64,000 nt of DNA. Origin: Liolophura sinensis. Taxonomy: Eukaryota; Mollusca; Polyplacophora; Chitonida; Chitonidae. This document shows positions 36,259 to 48,017 of the stretch, in pieces. Within the stretch, counting starts at the first letter, position 1. Each line of letters opens with the position of its first letter. The DNA lies in the NCBI RefSeq assembly GCF_032854445.1, contig NC_088305.1:4961606-5025605 (forward strand). The letters are read 5' to 3'. The notes beneath the pieces were generated by a model. That model worked only from the letters and a program-made list of their open reading frames with translations, ran no database searches and was not told where the DNA came from. The position numbers and the translations under genes are program-made.

Positions 36259-38572
36259 TGTTACACTGATAAAATAAGCACGCACAACACACAATTACAT
36301 GTACCTGTGGCTACATGAAAAGCTCTTCTTACACCCGATGATACAAGCACGTACAACACACAATTACATGTACCTGTGGGCTACATGAAAAGCTCTTCTT
36401 ACACTGATGATACAAGCATGTGCAACACACAATTACATGTACCTGTGGCTACATGAAAAGCTCTTGTTACACTGATGACACAAGCATGTGCAACACACAA
36501 TTACATGTACCTGTGGCTACATGAAAAGCTCTTGTTACACTGATGATACAAGCACGTACAACACACAATTACATGTACCTGTGGCTACATGAAAAGCTCT
36601 TGTTACACTGATGACACAAGCATGTGCAACACACAATTGCATGTACCTGTGGCTACATGAAAAGCTCTTGTTACACTGATGATACAAGCACGTGCAACAC
36701 ACAATTACATGTACCTGTGGCTACATGAAAAGCTCTTCTTACACCGACGATACAAGCACACACAACACACAATTACATGTACCTGTGGCTACATGAAAAG
36801 CTCTTCTTACACCGATGATACAAGCACGCACAACACACAATTACATGTACCTGTGGCTACATGAAAAGCTCTTGTTACACTGATGATACAAGCACGTACA
36901 ACACACAATTACATGTACCTGTGGCTACATGAAAAGCTCTTGTTACACTGATGATACAAGCACGCACAACACACAATTACATGTACCTGTGGCTACATGA
37001 AAAGCTCTTCTTACACCGATGATACAAGCACGTGCAACACACAATTACATGTACCTGTGGCTACATGAAAAGCTCTTCTTACACCGATGATACAAGCACG
37101 TACAACACACAATTACATGTACCTGTGGCTACATGAAAAGCTCTTCTTACACTGATGATACAAGCACGTACAACACACAATTACATGTACCTGTGGCTAC
37201 ATGAAAAGCTCTTCTTACACCGACGATACAAGCACACACAACACACAATTACATGTACCTGTGGCTACATGAAAAGCTCTTCTTACACTGATGATACAAG
37301 CACGTACAACACACAATTACATGTACCTGTGGCTACATGAAAAGCTCTTGTTACACTGATGATACAAGCACGTACAACACACATTTACATGTACCTGTGG
37401 CTACATGAAAAGCTCTTCTTACACCGATGATACAAGCACGTACAACACACAATTACATGTACCTGTGGCTACATGAAAAGCTCTTCTTACACTGATGATA
37501 CAAGCACGTACAACACACAATTACATGTACCTGTGGCTACATGAAAAGCTCTTCTTACACCGACGATACAAGCACACACAACACACAATTACATGTACCT
37601 GTGGCTACATGAAAAGCTCTTCTTACACTGATGATACAAGCACGTACCAACACACAATTACATGTACCTGTGGCTACATGAAAAGCTCTTGTTACACTGA
37701 TGATACAGCACGTACAACACACATTTACATGTACCTGTGGCTACATGAAAAGCTCTTCTTACACTGATGATACAAGCACGTACAACACACAATTACATGT
37801 ACCTGTGGCTACATGAAAAGCTCTTCTTACACCGACGATACAAGCACACACAACACACAATTACATGTACCTGTGGCTACATGAAAAGCTCTTCTTACAC
37901 TGATGATACAAGCACGTACAACACACAATTACATGTACCTGTGGCTACATGAAAAGCTCTTCTTACACCGACGATACAAGCACACACAACACACAATTAC
38001 ATGTACCTGTGGCTACATGAAAAGCTCTTCTTACACTGATGATACAAGCACGTACAACACACAATTACATGTACCTGTGGCTACATGAAAAGCTCTTGTT
38101 ACACTGATGATACAAGCACGTACAACACACATTTACATGTACCTGTGGCTACATGAAAAGCTCTTGTTACACTGATGATACAAGCACGTACAACACACAA
38201 TTACATGTACCTGTGGCTACATGAAAAGCTCTTCTTACACTGATGATACAAGCACGTACAACACACAATTACATGTACCTGTGGCTACATGAAAAGCTCT
38301 TCTTACACCGACGATACAAGCACACACAACACACAATTACATGTACCTGTGGCTACATGAAAAGCTCTTCTTACACTGATGATACAAGCACGTACAACAC
38401 ACAATTACATGTACCTGTGGCTACATGAAAAGCTCTTGTTACACTGATGATACAAGCACGTACAACACACATTTACATGTACCTGTGGCTACATGAAAAG
38501 CTCTTCTTACACCGATGAATTCAAGCACGTACAACACACAATTACATGTACCTGTGGCTACATGAAAAGCTC
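36259..38572. repeat. Minisatellite, 68-bp unit, about 34 copies with higher-order structure
   Basis: The unit reads GATGATACAAGCACGTAC, AACACACAATTACATG, TACCTGTGGCTACATG and AAAAGCTCTTCTTACACT. Sequence variants (GACGATACAAGCACACAC; CATTTACATG; GTTACACT versus CTTACACC) recur in the same order at intervals of 340 bp (5 units), 272 and 136 bp, so blocks of units were copied together. Six 61-codon frames and one of 90 codons (starting at 36679, 37155, 37495, 37767, 37903 and 38243) are phase products of the 68-bp unit. This is the longest array in the window. Confidence 0.97.
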
Positions 38573-39400
38573 CAGCTCAATCATATTATACATTGTACAT
38601 GAAGACTAAAGACTCAAATATATGATCATCTCCATCATCACTTTTGTAATATTTATAAAGTAAGTACATGTACACATTAGAATTTATCACATCAAGTAAC
38701 AGGTTTTACTGAATTCTGACTGATTCATCCACCGTATAGAGCCCACTTATGAGTTAGGAACTGCTGATGATGTATTATTGATTTCTTGTCAGGAAAACTT
38801 AAACATTGAGATTAAAAGTATCATTTAAAGGAAAAGACCTCTAAAAATCGAAGTAGGCATCACTAACTAGACCATTTAAAACTATGTGTAAATAAACATT
38901 CTTTTTTTACATTTTTTGAAAAGCGTTACAGGTGCTCAAACATTCGAATTCCGAAGGTGGGCTTCATGGACCACACTGTCAAGGTTTAGAAAACTCTGAC
39001 TTCACAGGAAGTTTTTCCGACTCTAATCACGCTATTCAATGCTGAAATGACTCATTTCTACCCATGAGTAAAAAGATTACTAAAATAATGTTCCCAAAAA
39101 ATTCCTTCCTTCTGGTGACATCAGGAAAATATAGTGATGTGACAATTGATCAGAGTTCCTAATACTGTCAGTATGGCTCATAAAGCCCACCATACTTTTC
39201 AAATATTTGAATGTCTTTATCACAGTATTTTTGCCCATGGTTATCAGCTGTCTGTATGAGGAACCTTCCTTCATGTTTTAACTTTCTTTTACTTTAAATG
39301 CCATTCTATGCTCTGCATGTGAATTTTTTCATGGCAAACATTAGGTGAAATACAGTAATTAATGTAAACTTTTTGTTACTCCCTGTTGACTCGATTTAAA
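38573..39400. other. Single-copy AT-rich DNA
   Basis: No gene or repeat family is recognised. The minus frame at 39080-39274 is unremarkable. Confidence 0.5.
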
Positions 39401-39860
39401 AGCATGCAATCTTACACAACAATTCACCTGCCCATTGGATCGAGTTCCTTCCCGAACACCCACAGTTTTGAGCTCACTTAATTCACATCTAGGCTCATGC
39501 AATCAAGCCCTGGGGGTTTTACAATCACAAGTCACCTCATTGTTCTTGACGTCAATGAGAAAACTTGCTGAGTCTCTTGAACACTTGTGGAGCTTGAGAG
39601 AGAAAATGAACACAGAGTGTTCGTGATGAAACCGAACTGACGTCAAAGCAACAGAAGTAAACGCTTCGGAAAAGCTTCACAAAGTCAACAACCTACTCCT
39701 CTGTAATTGGCTGTATGGAAACGCATTTACTAACATCGTCCTGCTGACAAACCATGTTCCGGTGTTTGCCTTACACCTACTCCGTCACTGTCGTTGAGAG
39801 ACCTCAATTACGGCCTTTGTATCACAAGTGTTTTCCTAAAACGGTCGTCTAGACTTCCAC
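39401..39860. promoter_or_regulatory. Candidate regulatory island with two perfect CRE palindromes
   Basis: TGACGTCA occurs at 39547-39554 and at 39638-39645, 91 bp apart, each followed by A. TGACGTCA is the consensus for CREB/ATF-type bZIP factors. Nearby are CTTGAACACTTGTGG and TCTGTAATTGGCTG. The DNA is single-copy and less AT-rich than its surroundings, and it ends just before a minisatellite. A regulatory role is inferred; the 63-codon frame at 39435-39626 has no recognised product. Confidence 0.35.
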
Positions 39861-39940
39861 CAACCATTCTTGCAAAATTCTCTCATTTTACATGGGCAAG
39901 GTTTCACCAAGGAAAACTTAATTGTTACGCCCAAACTTGA

Positions 39941-40610
39941 ATGCCAAGTCAGGTACATGTATGTCAAGTCAGGTACATGTCTGTCAAGTGAAGTACATGT
40001 ATGTCAGTCAGTTACATGTATGTCAAGTGAAGTACATGTCTGTGAAGTCAGGTACATGTATGTCAAGTGAGGTGCATGCATGTCAAGTCAGTTACATATC
40101 TGTCAAGTCAGGTATACGTATGTCAAGTCAGGTATATGAATGTCAAGTCAGTTACATGAATGTCAAGTCAGTTACATGTCTGTGAAGTCAGGTACATGTA
40201 GGCCTATGTCAAGTCAAGGTTCATGGATGTCACGTCAGTTACATGAATGTCAAGTCAGTTACATGTCTGTCAAGTCAGGTACATGTATGTCAAGTGAGGT
40301 ACATGTCTGTGAAGTCAGGTACATGTATGTCAAGTCAAGTACATGTCTGTCAAGTCAGGTACATGTATGTCAGGTGGAGGTACATGTCTGTGAAGTCAGT
40401 TACATATCTGTCAAGCCAGGTACATGTATGTCAAGTCAGGTACATGTATGTCAAGTCAGGTTCATGGATGTCAAGTCAGTTACATGAATGTCAAGTCAGT
40501 TACATGTCTGTCAAGTCAGGTACATGAATGTCAAGTGAAGTACATGTATGTCAGTCAGTTACATGTATGCCAAGTCAGGTACATGTATGGTCAAGTCAGG
40601 TATACGCATG
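39941..40610. repeat. Minisatellite, 20-bp unit, about 33 copies
   Basis: The unit AAGTCAGGTACATGTATGTC varies at GTCTGTG, GTTACATG and GAAGTACATG. Most copies retain the palindrome TACATGTA or ACATGT. Because 60 bp is three units, several overlapping frames stay open (up to 115 codons at 40140-40487). They are not called genes. Confidence 0.96.
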
Positions 40611-40837
40611 ACATATAAAAGCCTTGTTCATTTACACATGAAACTAGCCCCCATAGACCTTAAATCAGGTGTCCAAATTTGTCCATGTTTTTGTTAAAAA
40701 GGTATAAAATCTGGGTTGTGGTAATAACAACATGTATTTCACCTATTCTTGTCATGTTGATTAATTTCATATCATAAAAAATGAAGTGTTAGTATATCAA
40801 AGTATCATTTTTGGCATGCCTCCAAAATTGCATTTTG

Positions 40838-40862
40838 AATGAATGAATGAATGAATGAATGA
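40838..40862. repeat. (TGAA)n microsatellite
   Basis: About six tandem TGAA units. The following text (GGCTTAATGTCACATCAAC) may be a decayed SINE tail. Confidence 0.9.
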
Positions 40863-41891
40863 TTATGGCTTAATGTCACATCAACAATTTTGCAGCCATA
40901 TCGTGGCAAGAACATGTTTAAAAGAGGAGTGCATGGTTTTTGATACAATGGAGAACACGTAACATAAAACCAAAATACACAAGCGTGTTTTAAAACTATT
41001 TTCTAAACAAACCAAACCTTAGATGAATTCAAAAACACAATATAATTATAACTATGTAGAAAAACGTACATATATTGATTTATTAAGAACTATATTTTAT
41101 GATATAGGCCACAAGTGCATTTTGACATGCATGTACCAAACATGAGGGGGAACAACAACAGTATTATAAAAACTTTCAAACTAAGTTATGTACTGAGTGG
41201 AAAACGTTCATGCGTGTTAATTTTTAAGCTTATATTCAAGGCAAAATCATGTTCAATTTTCACCCCAGATCATCAAGAGTCCAACCTGATTTAAACTCAG
41301 TCTAGTACATCCGACACATATGACATGGCGAGGTGAGTTTAGTTACAGAGGATGTCAAAAATGAATGAAAAAACGGCCAGACAGCTAGACGGCATCTTCA
41401 CAACAGCATCTCACAACATGAAAAGCTGCATAAGACAGAAAAAATCACTCTCAGCCGATTATAATGGATTAGCCTTGAAATCTGGGCTATTTTGGCCTTG
41501 AGAAGGCATGTCTATGGTGTACCACAGTAGTTCACAGGACTCTGACAGACCAGTGCGCTGTCATGTCTGTGAGAAACACCAGACGTATTCACAGATACTG
41601 GATGTCATGATAGGCAATCGCACATGATAAACTCAGCTGTTGTGGTGAGTTCAACACCACCATGTGAGATGGATAGTGATGCAAAAATCTTCAGATTAAA
41701 TCAATACAGAAATAGGGGGTTTTCAAGACTTGCTTCTTCTTCCGATTATATTTTATTTTAATTATTATTATTATTATTTATTATTTTTATTGGATACACC
41801 ACATGATGTTTCATGCTCTTCTGGTTTACTTGTACATTCTTCTACATGTATGTGTACATGCATGCAATGATAAAGAGTAACCTACAGGAAC
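40863..41891. other. AT-rich DNA with (ATT)n run
   Basis: An ATT-rich run lies at about 41752-41790. Otherwise nothing is recognised. Confidence 0.5.
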
Positions 41892-42217
41892 GTACAGGAA
41901 CTCACCTGGCCATGTAAACAATAATTTGTACCTACGTTCAGGTATCCAGTTTCCTTGATCAACTCTACCCTAACTGCTAATCTCATATAAAGAAAAAATT
42001 TTTGAGAATAGCGTTAAACATCAATCGATTACCAGTGTGTACAAAAATCACAATGTACAGGAACTCACCTGGCCATGTAAACAATATAATCTGTACCTAC
42101 GTTCAGGTATCCTGTTCCTCGATCAACTCTACCCTAACTGCTAATCTCATATAAAGAAAAAAATTTTGACAATAGCGTTAAACATCAATCGAATACCTGG
42201 TGTGTACAAAAATCACT
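41892..42217. repeat. Tandem duplication, 163-bp unit, two copies
   Basis: GTACAGGAACTCACCTGGCC begins at 41892 and 42055. Each copy continues through GATCAACTCTACCCTAACTG, AAGAAAAAAATTTT and AGCGTTAAACATCAATCGA to GTGTGTACAAAAATCAC. A third start (CGTACAGG) near 42218 stops at once. AGCGTTAAACATCAATC resembles the tail of a SINE or LINE, so each unit may hold an old retroposon end. Confidence 0.92.
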
Positions 42218-42625
42218 ACGTACAGGATTTCTTTCATTGCAATGCAATGCTGTAACATGCCTGTAACATGCTCTAACATACTCATTACCATGATTTCATC
42301 ATCATGCACACAAAACTTTCAGAGATACATCATTTGCATAAATCCTGATTACTGACACGTGCTGAGTCTTAAATCAAACCAAATTGCTATGAACATGTAC
42401 ATGTAAATGAAACAATAAACTTTATATAACAAACCTTCTTTCAATGTTGCTACATTATGTTATTAAGGTTAATTTTTGCAAATACAGGTGTCACTCAGCA
42501 AGGGGAATACCCTTGGTATGTTGCATGCTAAAAACAAGGTTAACTACTAAGGGCACCCTGACAAAATGGAACAATAACTTGACAAAAACCACACAAATGG
42601 TGATATTTAAAATCCCCAGGGGCTA
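42218..42625. other. AT-rich DNA, nothing recognised
   Basis: There is a small GTAACATGC repeat near 42250-42275 and no gene. Confidence 0.45.
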
Positions 42626-42631
42626 AGCAAT

Positions 42632-42676
42632 GCACCATCGTCAGTTTTGCTGACGGCTGATTACAATTGGTGGTGC
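42632..42676. repeat. Nested inverted repeats
   Basis: CGTCAG (42639-42644) pairs with CTGACG (42650-42655) across a 5-nt loop. Outside it, GCACCA (42632-42637) pairs with TGGTGC (42671-42676). A cruciform, a protein site or a transcribed hairpin are all possible. Confidence 0.6.
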
Positions 42677-43024
42677 GTGACATGATCCTAACACCCATAA
42701 ATCCCCGGATCTCCAGAGAGAGCATGCATCAGGGCTATCATGAAGGCATGTGGAGGTATGTCGGCGGAGCATCAATACTGCCCTATGTGCAGGCAATTTC
42801 TCAACACGTGCTTTTAAATAGTAATTTTTACAAATTTCTCTAAATTAAAATGTTATCAATTAAAAAGTGAAAATAAAATGTTTTTAACATTTAAATTTGA
42901 AAAGAACTAAAAGAAAAAAATATCAGACATAAGCTGCAGTACACAAATTCATAACTGGGTAACGACATGTCATTTGTGTCCATGGCTGTAACAATTGATG
43001 AAATGATGATGAAATGACCGTCAC

Positions 43025-43053
43025 CTGGGACTAATATATTATGTTAGTCCCAG
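43025..43053. repeat. Perfect 10-bp inverted repeat
   Basis: CTGGGACTAA and TTAGTCCCAG are separated by 9 bp (TATATTATG). Related GATGAAAT words lie on both sides (before 43021 and after 43060), which could mark the ends of a very small inserted element. Confidence 0.75.
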
Positions 43054-43109
43054 CCATCACTGATGAAATTATTATATAGGGCTGTAAAAAGAGGGTTTAA
43101 ATGAGGCTG

Positions 43110-43139
43110 TGATGATCATTGATCACTGAGTGATCATCA
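43110..43139. repeat. Perfect 9-bp inverted repeat
   Basis: TGATGATCA and TGATCATCA are separated by 12 bp that themselves contain TGATCA. It is the third strong palindrome in about 500 bp. Confidence 0.7.
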
Positions 43140-43150
43140 TCATTGAACAA

Positions 43151-44083
43151 CTAAGAATTTAAAGATTGACATCTGATACAGAACACGTGTAATGTAACAT
43201 CTTGTGACAGGCAAAGCTACTGCTGCTGTATAAGAAAAGCAGCATACAGCTTCAACTAGCTGCATTTGTCATAAAAAACTTCTATAAATAAAGGCCACAG
43301 AATTATCACCTGTGGAGCTAACACAGAAAAGTGTGTTACCTTGAAATTAGCACAAGGTTGTTGATCTGCATGTGAAATGAGTCTATAATGCATCTAAAGC
43401 TTGAGCCAGTAAGCACAGAGTGCATGTGTGAAGATCTCATCCACAGGTATATGATACAATTACCCAGGTATAATCCTGTGTGAGCTTAATCACGAGTGTC
43501 AGGTGTTACCTTACTGCATGCCCGCGTGGCAGCTGGACTCCTGATGTAGCATATGATACAGGATCCCCTGGGACACAGGAATCTTTCCTCAACTTGTAGC
43601 CGCCACACGTACCTGTTTTCTGCTCATTAATGGCCCAGCTTGACCTGAGCAGGTTATACACACTGTAAGTAGCTGTCATGTACACACATCACCAGTCAAG
43701 CGTGATGTCAAGACCTTGAGCACCTCCCTCCGCAGAATCAGGTGAAAACAAAACAAAAGTTTTCTATACAACGCCCTAATTTATGTGCAGTGACTGTTAC
43801 TTTTTTTACTTCTGGTGCAAAGCGTAGACTAAGATCTACTATTTCTGGTGTAGTATTGTGTACATTTTCTCTGTTATACAATACTCTGATGTTTTGCTTG
43901 TGCCCACATTACAATCAAACAGATTTCAAGTCCACATGCCGGATAAACAAAGCGATCAACAGTTACATTGGGCTGGTGATGTTTGGTGTGTTTAGCATAT
44001 AAACACTCTTAATGGATACGAACAGTGGCTGAGCCATTAACCTTAATCACTGTGTTTGCATCTCATTCTTCTCATATGTCAAG
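43151..44083. other. Single-copy DNA, no gene recognised
   Basis: The frame at 43742-44002 (86 codons, cysteine-bearing) shows no family features. Confidence 0.45.
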
Positions 44084-44189
44084 GCACACATACAGGCACA
44101 CATACAGACACACACACACAGACACACATACAGGTACACACATACAGGCACACACACACAGGCACACACACACACACACACACATAGGC

Positions 44190-44263
<74 letters not shown>
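44084..44263. repeat. (CA)n/(TA)n compound microsatellite
   Basis: CA-rich units (CACATACAGG variants) pass into pure CA and then a TA run of about 45 bp. Frames on both strands (44025-44474 and 44047-44313) consist of His-Thr or Tyr-Ile runs and are artefacts. Confidence 0.95.
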
Positions 44264-44264
<1 letters not shown>

Positions 44265-44610
44265 AAATCACTGATATGTCATATGATGACATATCAAATC
44301 TGTGCACACTCAATATGCTTTATGGCTGGTTCCAGAGTAATGTTTACACTTGATTACAACATGGCGACATTCAATCTTCATGCAGGGAGAAAAATGTGGC
44401 CAGGCACTGCAGGCACCCAATGCTTGAACTCTTGCATCTTTACGCGACTGGTCATTTTCATCCCATTTAATTAACTGATGGACGTGGCCAGTCAATGAAT
44501 AACATTTGCTGGACATCTTTTACATGGCAGCTACATGTACATGTAGGTCACTTACAACCCATTATCTCAGTACCCACTAAATAACACTTTCAAAGCATCC
44601 TGAAAATGGC

Positions 44611-46054
44611 ATACATGCATATCATTTCCATTGCTCAACTTACCCAATGACCCCGAGTCAGCCATTGGATAACACTTATGGTAAGGCTAGATGTGTATCA
44701 TTTCCCTTACTCAATTTACCCAATGACCCCGAGTCAGCCATTGGATAACACTTATGGTAAGGCTACATGTGTATCATTTCCCTTACTCAATTTACTCAAT
44801 GACCCCGGGTCAACCAATGTATAACACTTATGGTAAGGCTACATGTGTATCATTTCCCTTACTCAATTTACCCAATGACCCCGAGTCAGCCATTGGATAA
44901 CACTTATGGTAAGGCTACATGTGTATCATTTTCCTTACTCAATTTGCCCAAATGACCCCGGGTCAACCAATGTATAACACTTATGGTAAGGCTACATATG
45001 TATCATTTCCCTTGCTCAATTTACCCAATGACCCAGGGTCAGCCATTGGATAACAACTTATGGTAAGGCTAGATGTGTATCATTTCCCTTACTCAATTTA
45101 CCCAATGACCCCGAGTCAGCCATTGGATAACACTTATGGTAAGGCTACATATGTATCATTTCCCTTGCTCAATTTACCCAATGACCCAGGGTCAGCCATT
45201 GGATAACGCTTATGGTAAGGCTACATATGTATCATTTCCCTTACTCAATTTACCCAATGACCCAGGGTCAGCCATTGGATAACGCTTATGGTAAGGCTAG
45301 ATGTGTATCATTTCCCTTACTCAATTTACCCAATGACCCCGAGTCAGCCATTGGATAACACTTATGGTAAGGCTACATATGTATCATTTCCCTTGCTCAA
45401 TTTACCCAATGACCCAGGGTCAGCCATTGGATAACGCTTATGGTAAGGCTAGATGTGTATCATTTCCCTTACTCAATTTACCCAATGACCCCGAGTCAGC
45501 CATTGGATAACACTTATGGTAAGGCTACATATGTATCATTTCCCTTGCTCAATTTACCCAATGACCCAGGGTCAGCCATTGGATAACGCTTATGGTAAGG
45601 CTAGATGTGTATCATTTCCCTTACTCAATTTACCCAATGACCCAGGGTCAGCCATTGGATAACGCTTATGGTAAGGCTAGATGTGTATCATTTCCCTTAC
45701 TCAAATTACCCAATGACCCGAGTCAGCCATTGGATAAACACTTATGGTAAGGCTACATATGTATCATTTCCCTTGCTCAATTTACCAATGACCCCGGGTC
45801 AACCAATGTATAACACTTATGGTAAGGCTACATGTATATCATTTCCCTTACTCAATTTACTCAATGACCCCGGGTCAGCCATTGGATAACACTTATGGTA
45901 AGGCTACATATGTATCATTTTCCCTTGCTCAATTTACCCAATGACCCCGGGTCAACCAATGTATAACACTTATGGTAAGGCTACATGTATATCATTTCCC
46001 TTACTCAATTTACTCAATGACCCCGGGTCAAAAAAGGATGACACTTATGATAAG
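44611..46054. repeat. Minisatellite, 76-bp unit, about 19 copies with dimeric higher order
   Basis: The unit reads ATCATTTCCCTTACTCAATT, TACCCAATGACCCCGAGTC, AGCCATTGGATAACACTTAT and GGTAAGGCTACATGTGT. Two unit types alternate at about 45060-45660: one with ACCCCGAG, ATAACAC and CTACATATG, the other with TTGCTC, ACCCAGGG, ATAACGC and CTAGATGTG, so 152-bp dimers were amplified. Each unit contains an imperfect hairpin, CAATG with CATTG around a GAC/GTC pair. The end decays into GGATGACACTTATGATAAG. Confidence 0.96.
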
Positions 46055-46109
46055 ATGACACTTTTACAAAAAGTTGTTTCACTTCTTGCAAATTTATTCA
46101 TGTCAGAAT

Positions 46110-46325
46110 GAGAAATTAAGGTCCTTAATTACCTTACTCCCTCAACCTTTTCACATATCAAAGAACTTTCAGTGCAACTTATGCACATTTTGAATTTGAT
46201 TTTGGAGACAAAAACTACATTGGTTGGATAGCCAATCTGATGGCTTCACAAAAAGTGTAACTTTTATCAATTTACATACACAGGATAATGCCTTCAGAAT
46301 ATGCCTGAATAAACACCTTGCAAAC
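46110..46325 (-). repeat. Dispersed repeat E, minus-strand copy
   Basis: Its reverse complement has CATATTCTGAAGGCATTATC, CTTTTTGTGAAGCC, ATCCAACCAATGTAG, GCACTGAAAGTTC and AAAAGGTTGAGG in the order seen at 3655-3850, and continues to GGTAATTAAGG. It begins right after the 76-bp array. Confidence 0.7.
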
Positions 46326-47613
46326 ATGCGAAAAGGTTGATGAGTTCGAGTATATATGCATGCATCACCGTTTTCCGTTATATACACAAACAGAAGTATA
46401 TATACATGCACATGTATGTATGCTGTGTGAAATTAGGACAAAATCAACTGGCAAACAAAACAGGACGAAGAAATAGTAATCATTCACTGACTGACTGACT
46501 AACTCAATGATACCATAACTGGTGAGGTCACAGGCCTTCAAATCCAGCTTTACCAGAGGTTTTGGTCAGGTCTGTTGGACTAATCATCATTCATGGTGCC
46601 CACATGTAGGTCAATCACATGTAGCACTGGCCAAAGTTCCTCACACCCACTTCACTAAAATAACTGCACCACCTGGTCACCTATGTTACTTTTTACTCCT
46701 CAGGTAAGTCATTTCATCCTGACTTTATTAAGATCTTGCTTCCCTTTGTTACCTTGATCCTCTCCATTAACAATCCTGTCTTTATAGTGCCCTGTAAGCC
46801 CTGATTGGCTTAGGGGTACAGTACTAAAGGCTAATTTTACCAGAAGTCACCTAGTTTTGACCATGCAAGCAGAAAAACATAGCATGCTTCAAAATATACA
46901 GCTCTGGTTGGCTATTGGGTGTGCTGTAATTACCATATTTCACCTAGAGTTGATCATTTCAGCTAAAGTTAATCATTTCACCTAGAGTTGATCATTTCAC
47001 CTAAAGTTGATCATTTCTCAATCAACACATTTTGCTTGATTCTGACCTGATTCTTTCACCTTATAAATTCTAGATAAGAGTTTTTTGTGAAGCCTGATTA
47101 CTTTCTTACAACAAAAAATTGGGTGTTGCCATTAGAAATTTCATTTTAAGGCTTTTATGCTGTGCTTCTGATAGTGGATTTCACAAGCTAATCCTAGGTG
47201 AGATACAGCTAGAACATGTACCCCAGACTTGTCAGGTATAGAATCTGTCCAATCACTGCCATACTCATGTCAACAGAAAAATATCTTTAAAAAAAAAAAA
47301 AAATTAAAATTGAGGCATGAAATTTTGAAGCATGGAGTAATATCCAAATCACAAGATGAACTGCAGTAGCCTGGCCAATCTGTGGCTTTGGATTAAAGTT
47401 AATATAAAAAACCTATGGAACACTTCATGTGTATCTATCACGGTCACATTTTAAGGAAAACAAACATGAAATGCACTTTCAATCATACACGCATTTTTGA
47501 AACTTATTTGCATTTCTCATGTTTGCCACTTTAAAAAGGCCAGTAACATGCAATATAACCTCATTGTAGATAAGGTACATGTAATATACTGTACCTTGTA
47601 TAGACAGAGAATG
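46326..47613. other. Single-copy DNA, no gene recognised
   Basis: (GACT)n-like text lies at 46487-46501 and an A-run at 47288-47302. A small repeat listed separately lies near 46.9 kb. Confidence 0.5.
46938..47017. repeat. 20-bp tandem repeat, 4 copies
   Basis: TTTCACCTAGAGTTGATCA alternates with TTTCACCTAAAGTTGATCA. GATCA is palindromic in part (TGATCA). Confidence 0.92.
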
Positions 47614-47760
47614 TACAATTCATGACCCATTACATCAATTTCACTGAACGAGTGGTGTAATTTTCATTTGTTCCGGGCCAAAGGTATAAGGTCAAAGACT
47701 TGGAACAAACTGAAATTGCATCACAAGCTTAATATTTGACATAATGGGTCATGAATTGTA
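47614..47760. mobile_element. Long imperfect inverted repeat, MITE-like or hairpin-forming
   Basis: The left arm at 47614-47674 (TACAATTCATGACCCATTA through TTCATTTGTTCC) is complementary to the right arm at 47702-47760 (GGAACAAACTGAAATT through TAATGGGTCATGAATTGTA). The loop is 27 bp. The outer 19 bp and inner 8 bp pair almost perfectly, with mismatches in the middle. No coding frame is present. A clear target duplication is not seen, so a MITE, a fold-back remnant or a structured transcript are open options. Confidence 0.7.
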
Positions 47761-48017
47761 TATCCTATTTATCAGATAATTTATTTCTAACGGTTTTAGG
47801 TGGTTGATACTGAAGACAATGTCAGTTAGTTAGGTGTGTGTACACAAACTGTGTCTTCCAGTCCATGCCATCAAAGAGCTATCGACACTAAAGTATCATG
47901 CCAAAGACACCAGACATGACACCACACCCAGTCACATTATACGGGACATAGGAATGACCAGGCCAACCAGTCCTGTTTCCTTACTCTAATCTCTCAGTGC
48001 TAAGCACCAAGCACCAA

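Noticed and set aside
36259-38572. CRISPR-like array
   Set aside because: The units are contiguous direct repeats without unique spacers, in eukaryotic DNA. The same applies to the other arrays.
44025-44474. 149-codon frame and opposite-strand frame
   Set aside because: Both are driven by the CA/TA microsatellite (His-Thr, Tyr-Ile and Cys-Val runs).
46500-46560. tRNA-like element (CTTCAAATCCAGC)
   Set aside because: The B-box-like word stands alone; spacing and head are missing.
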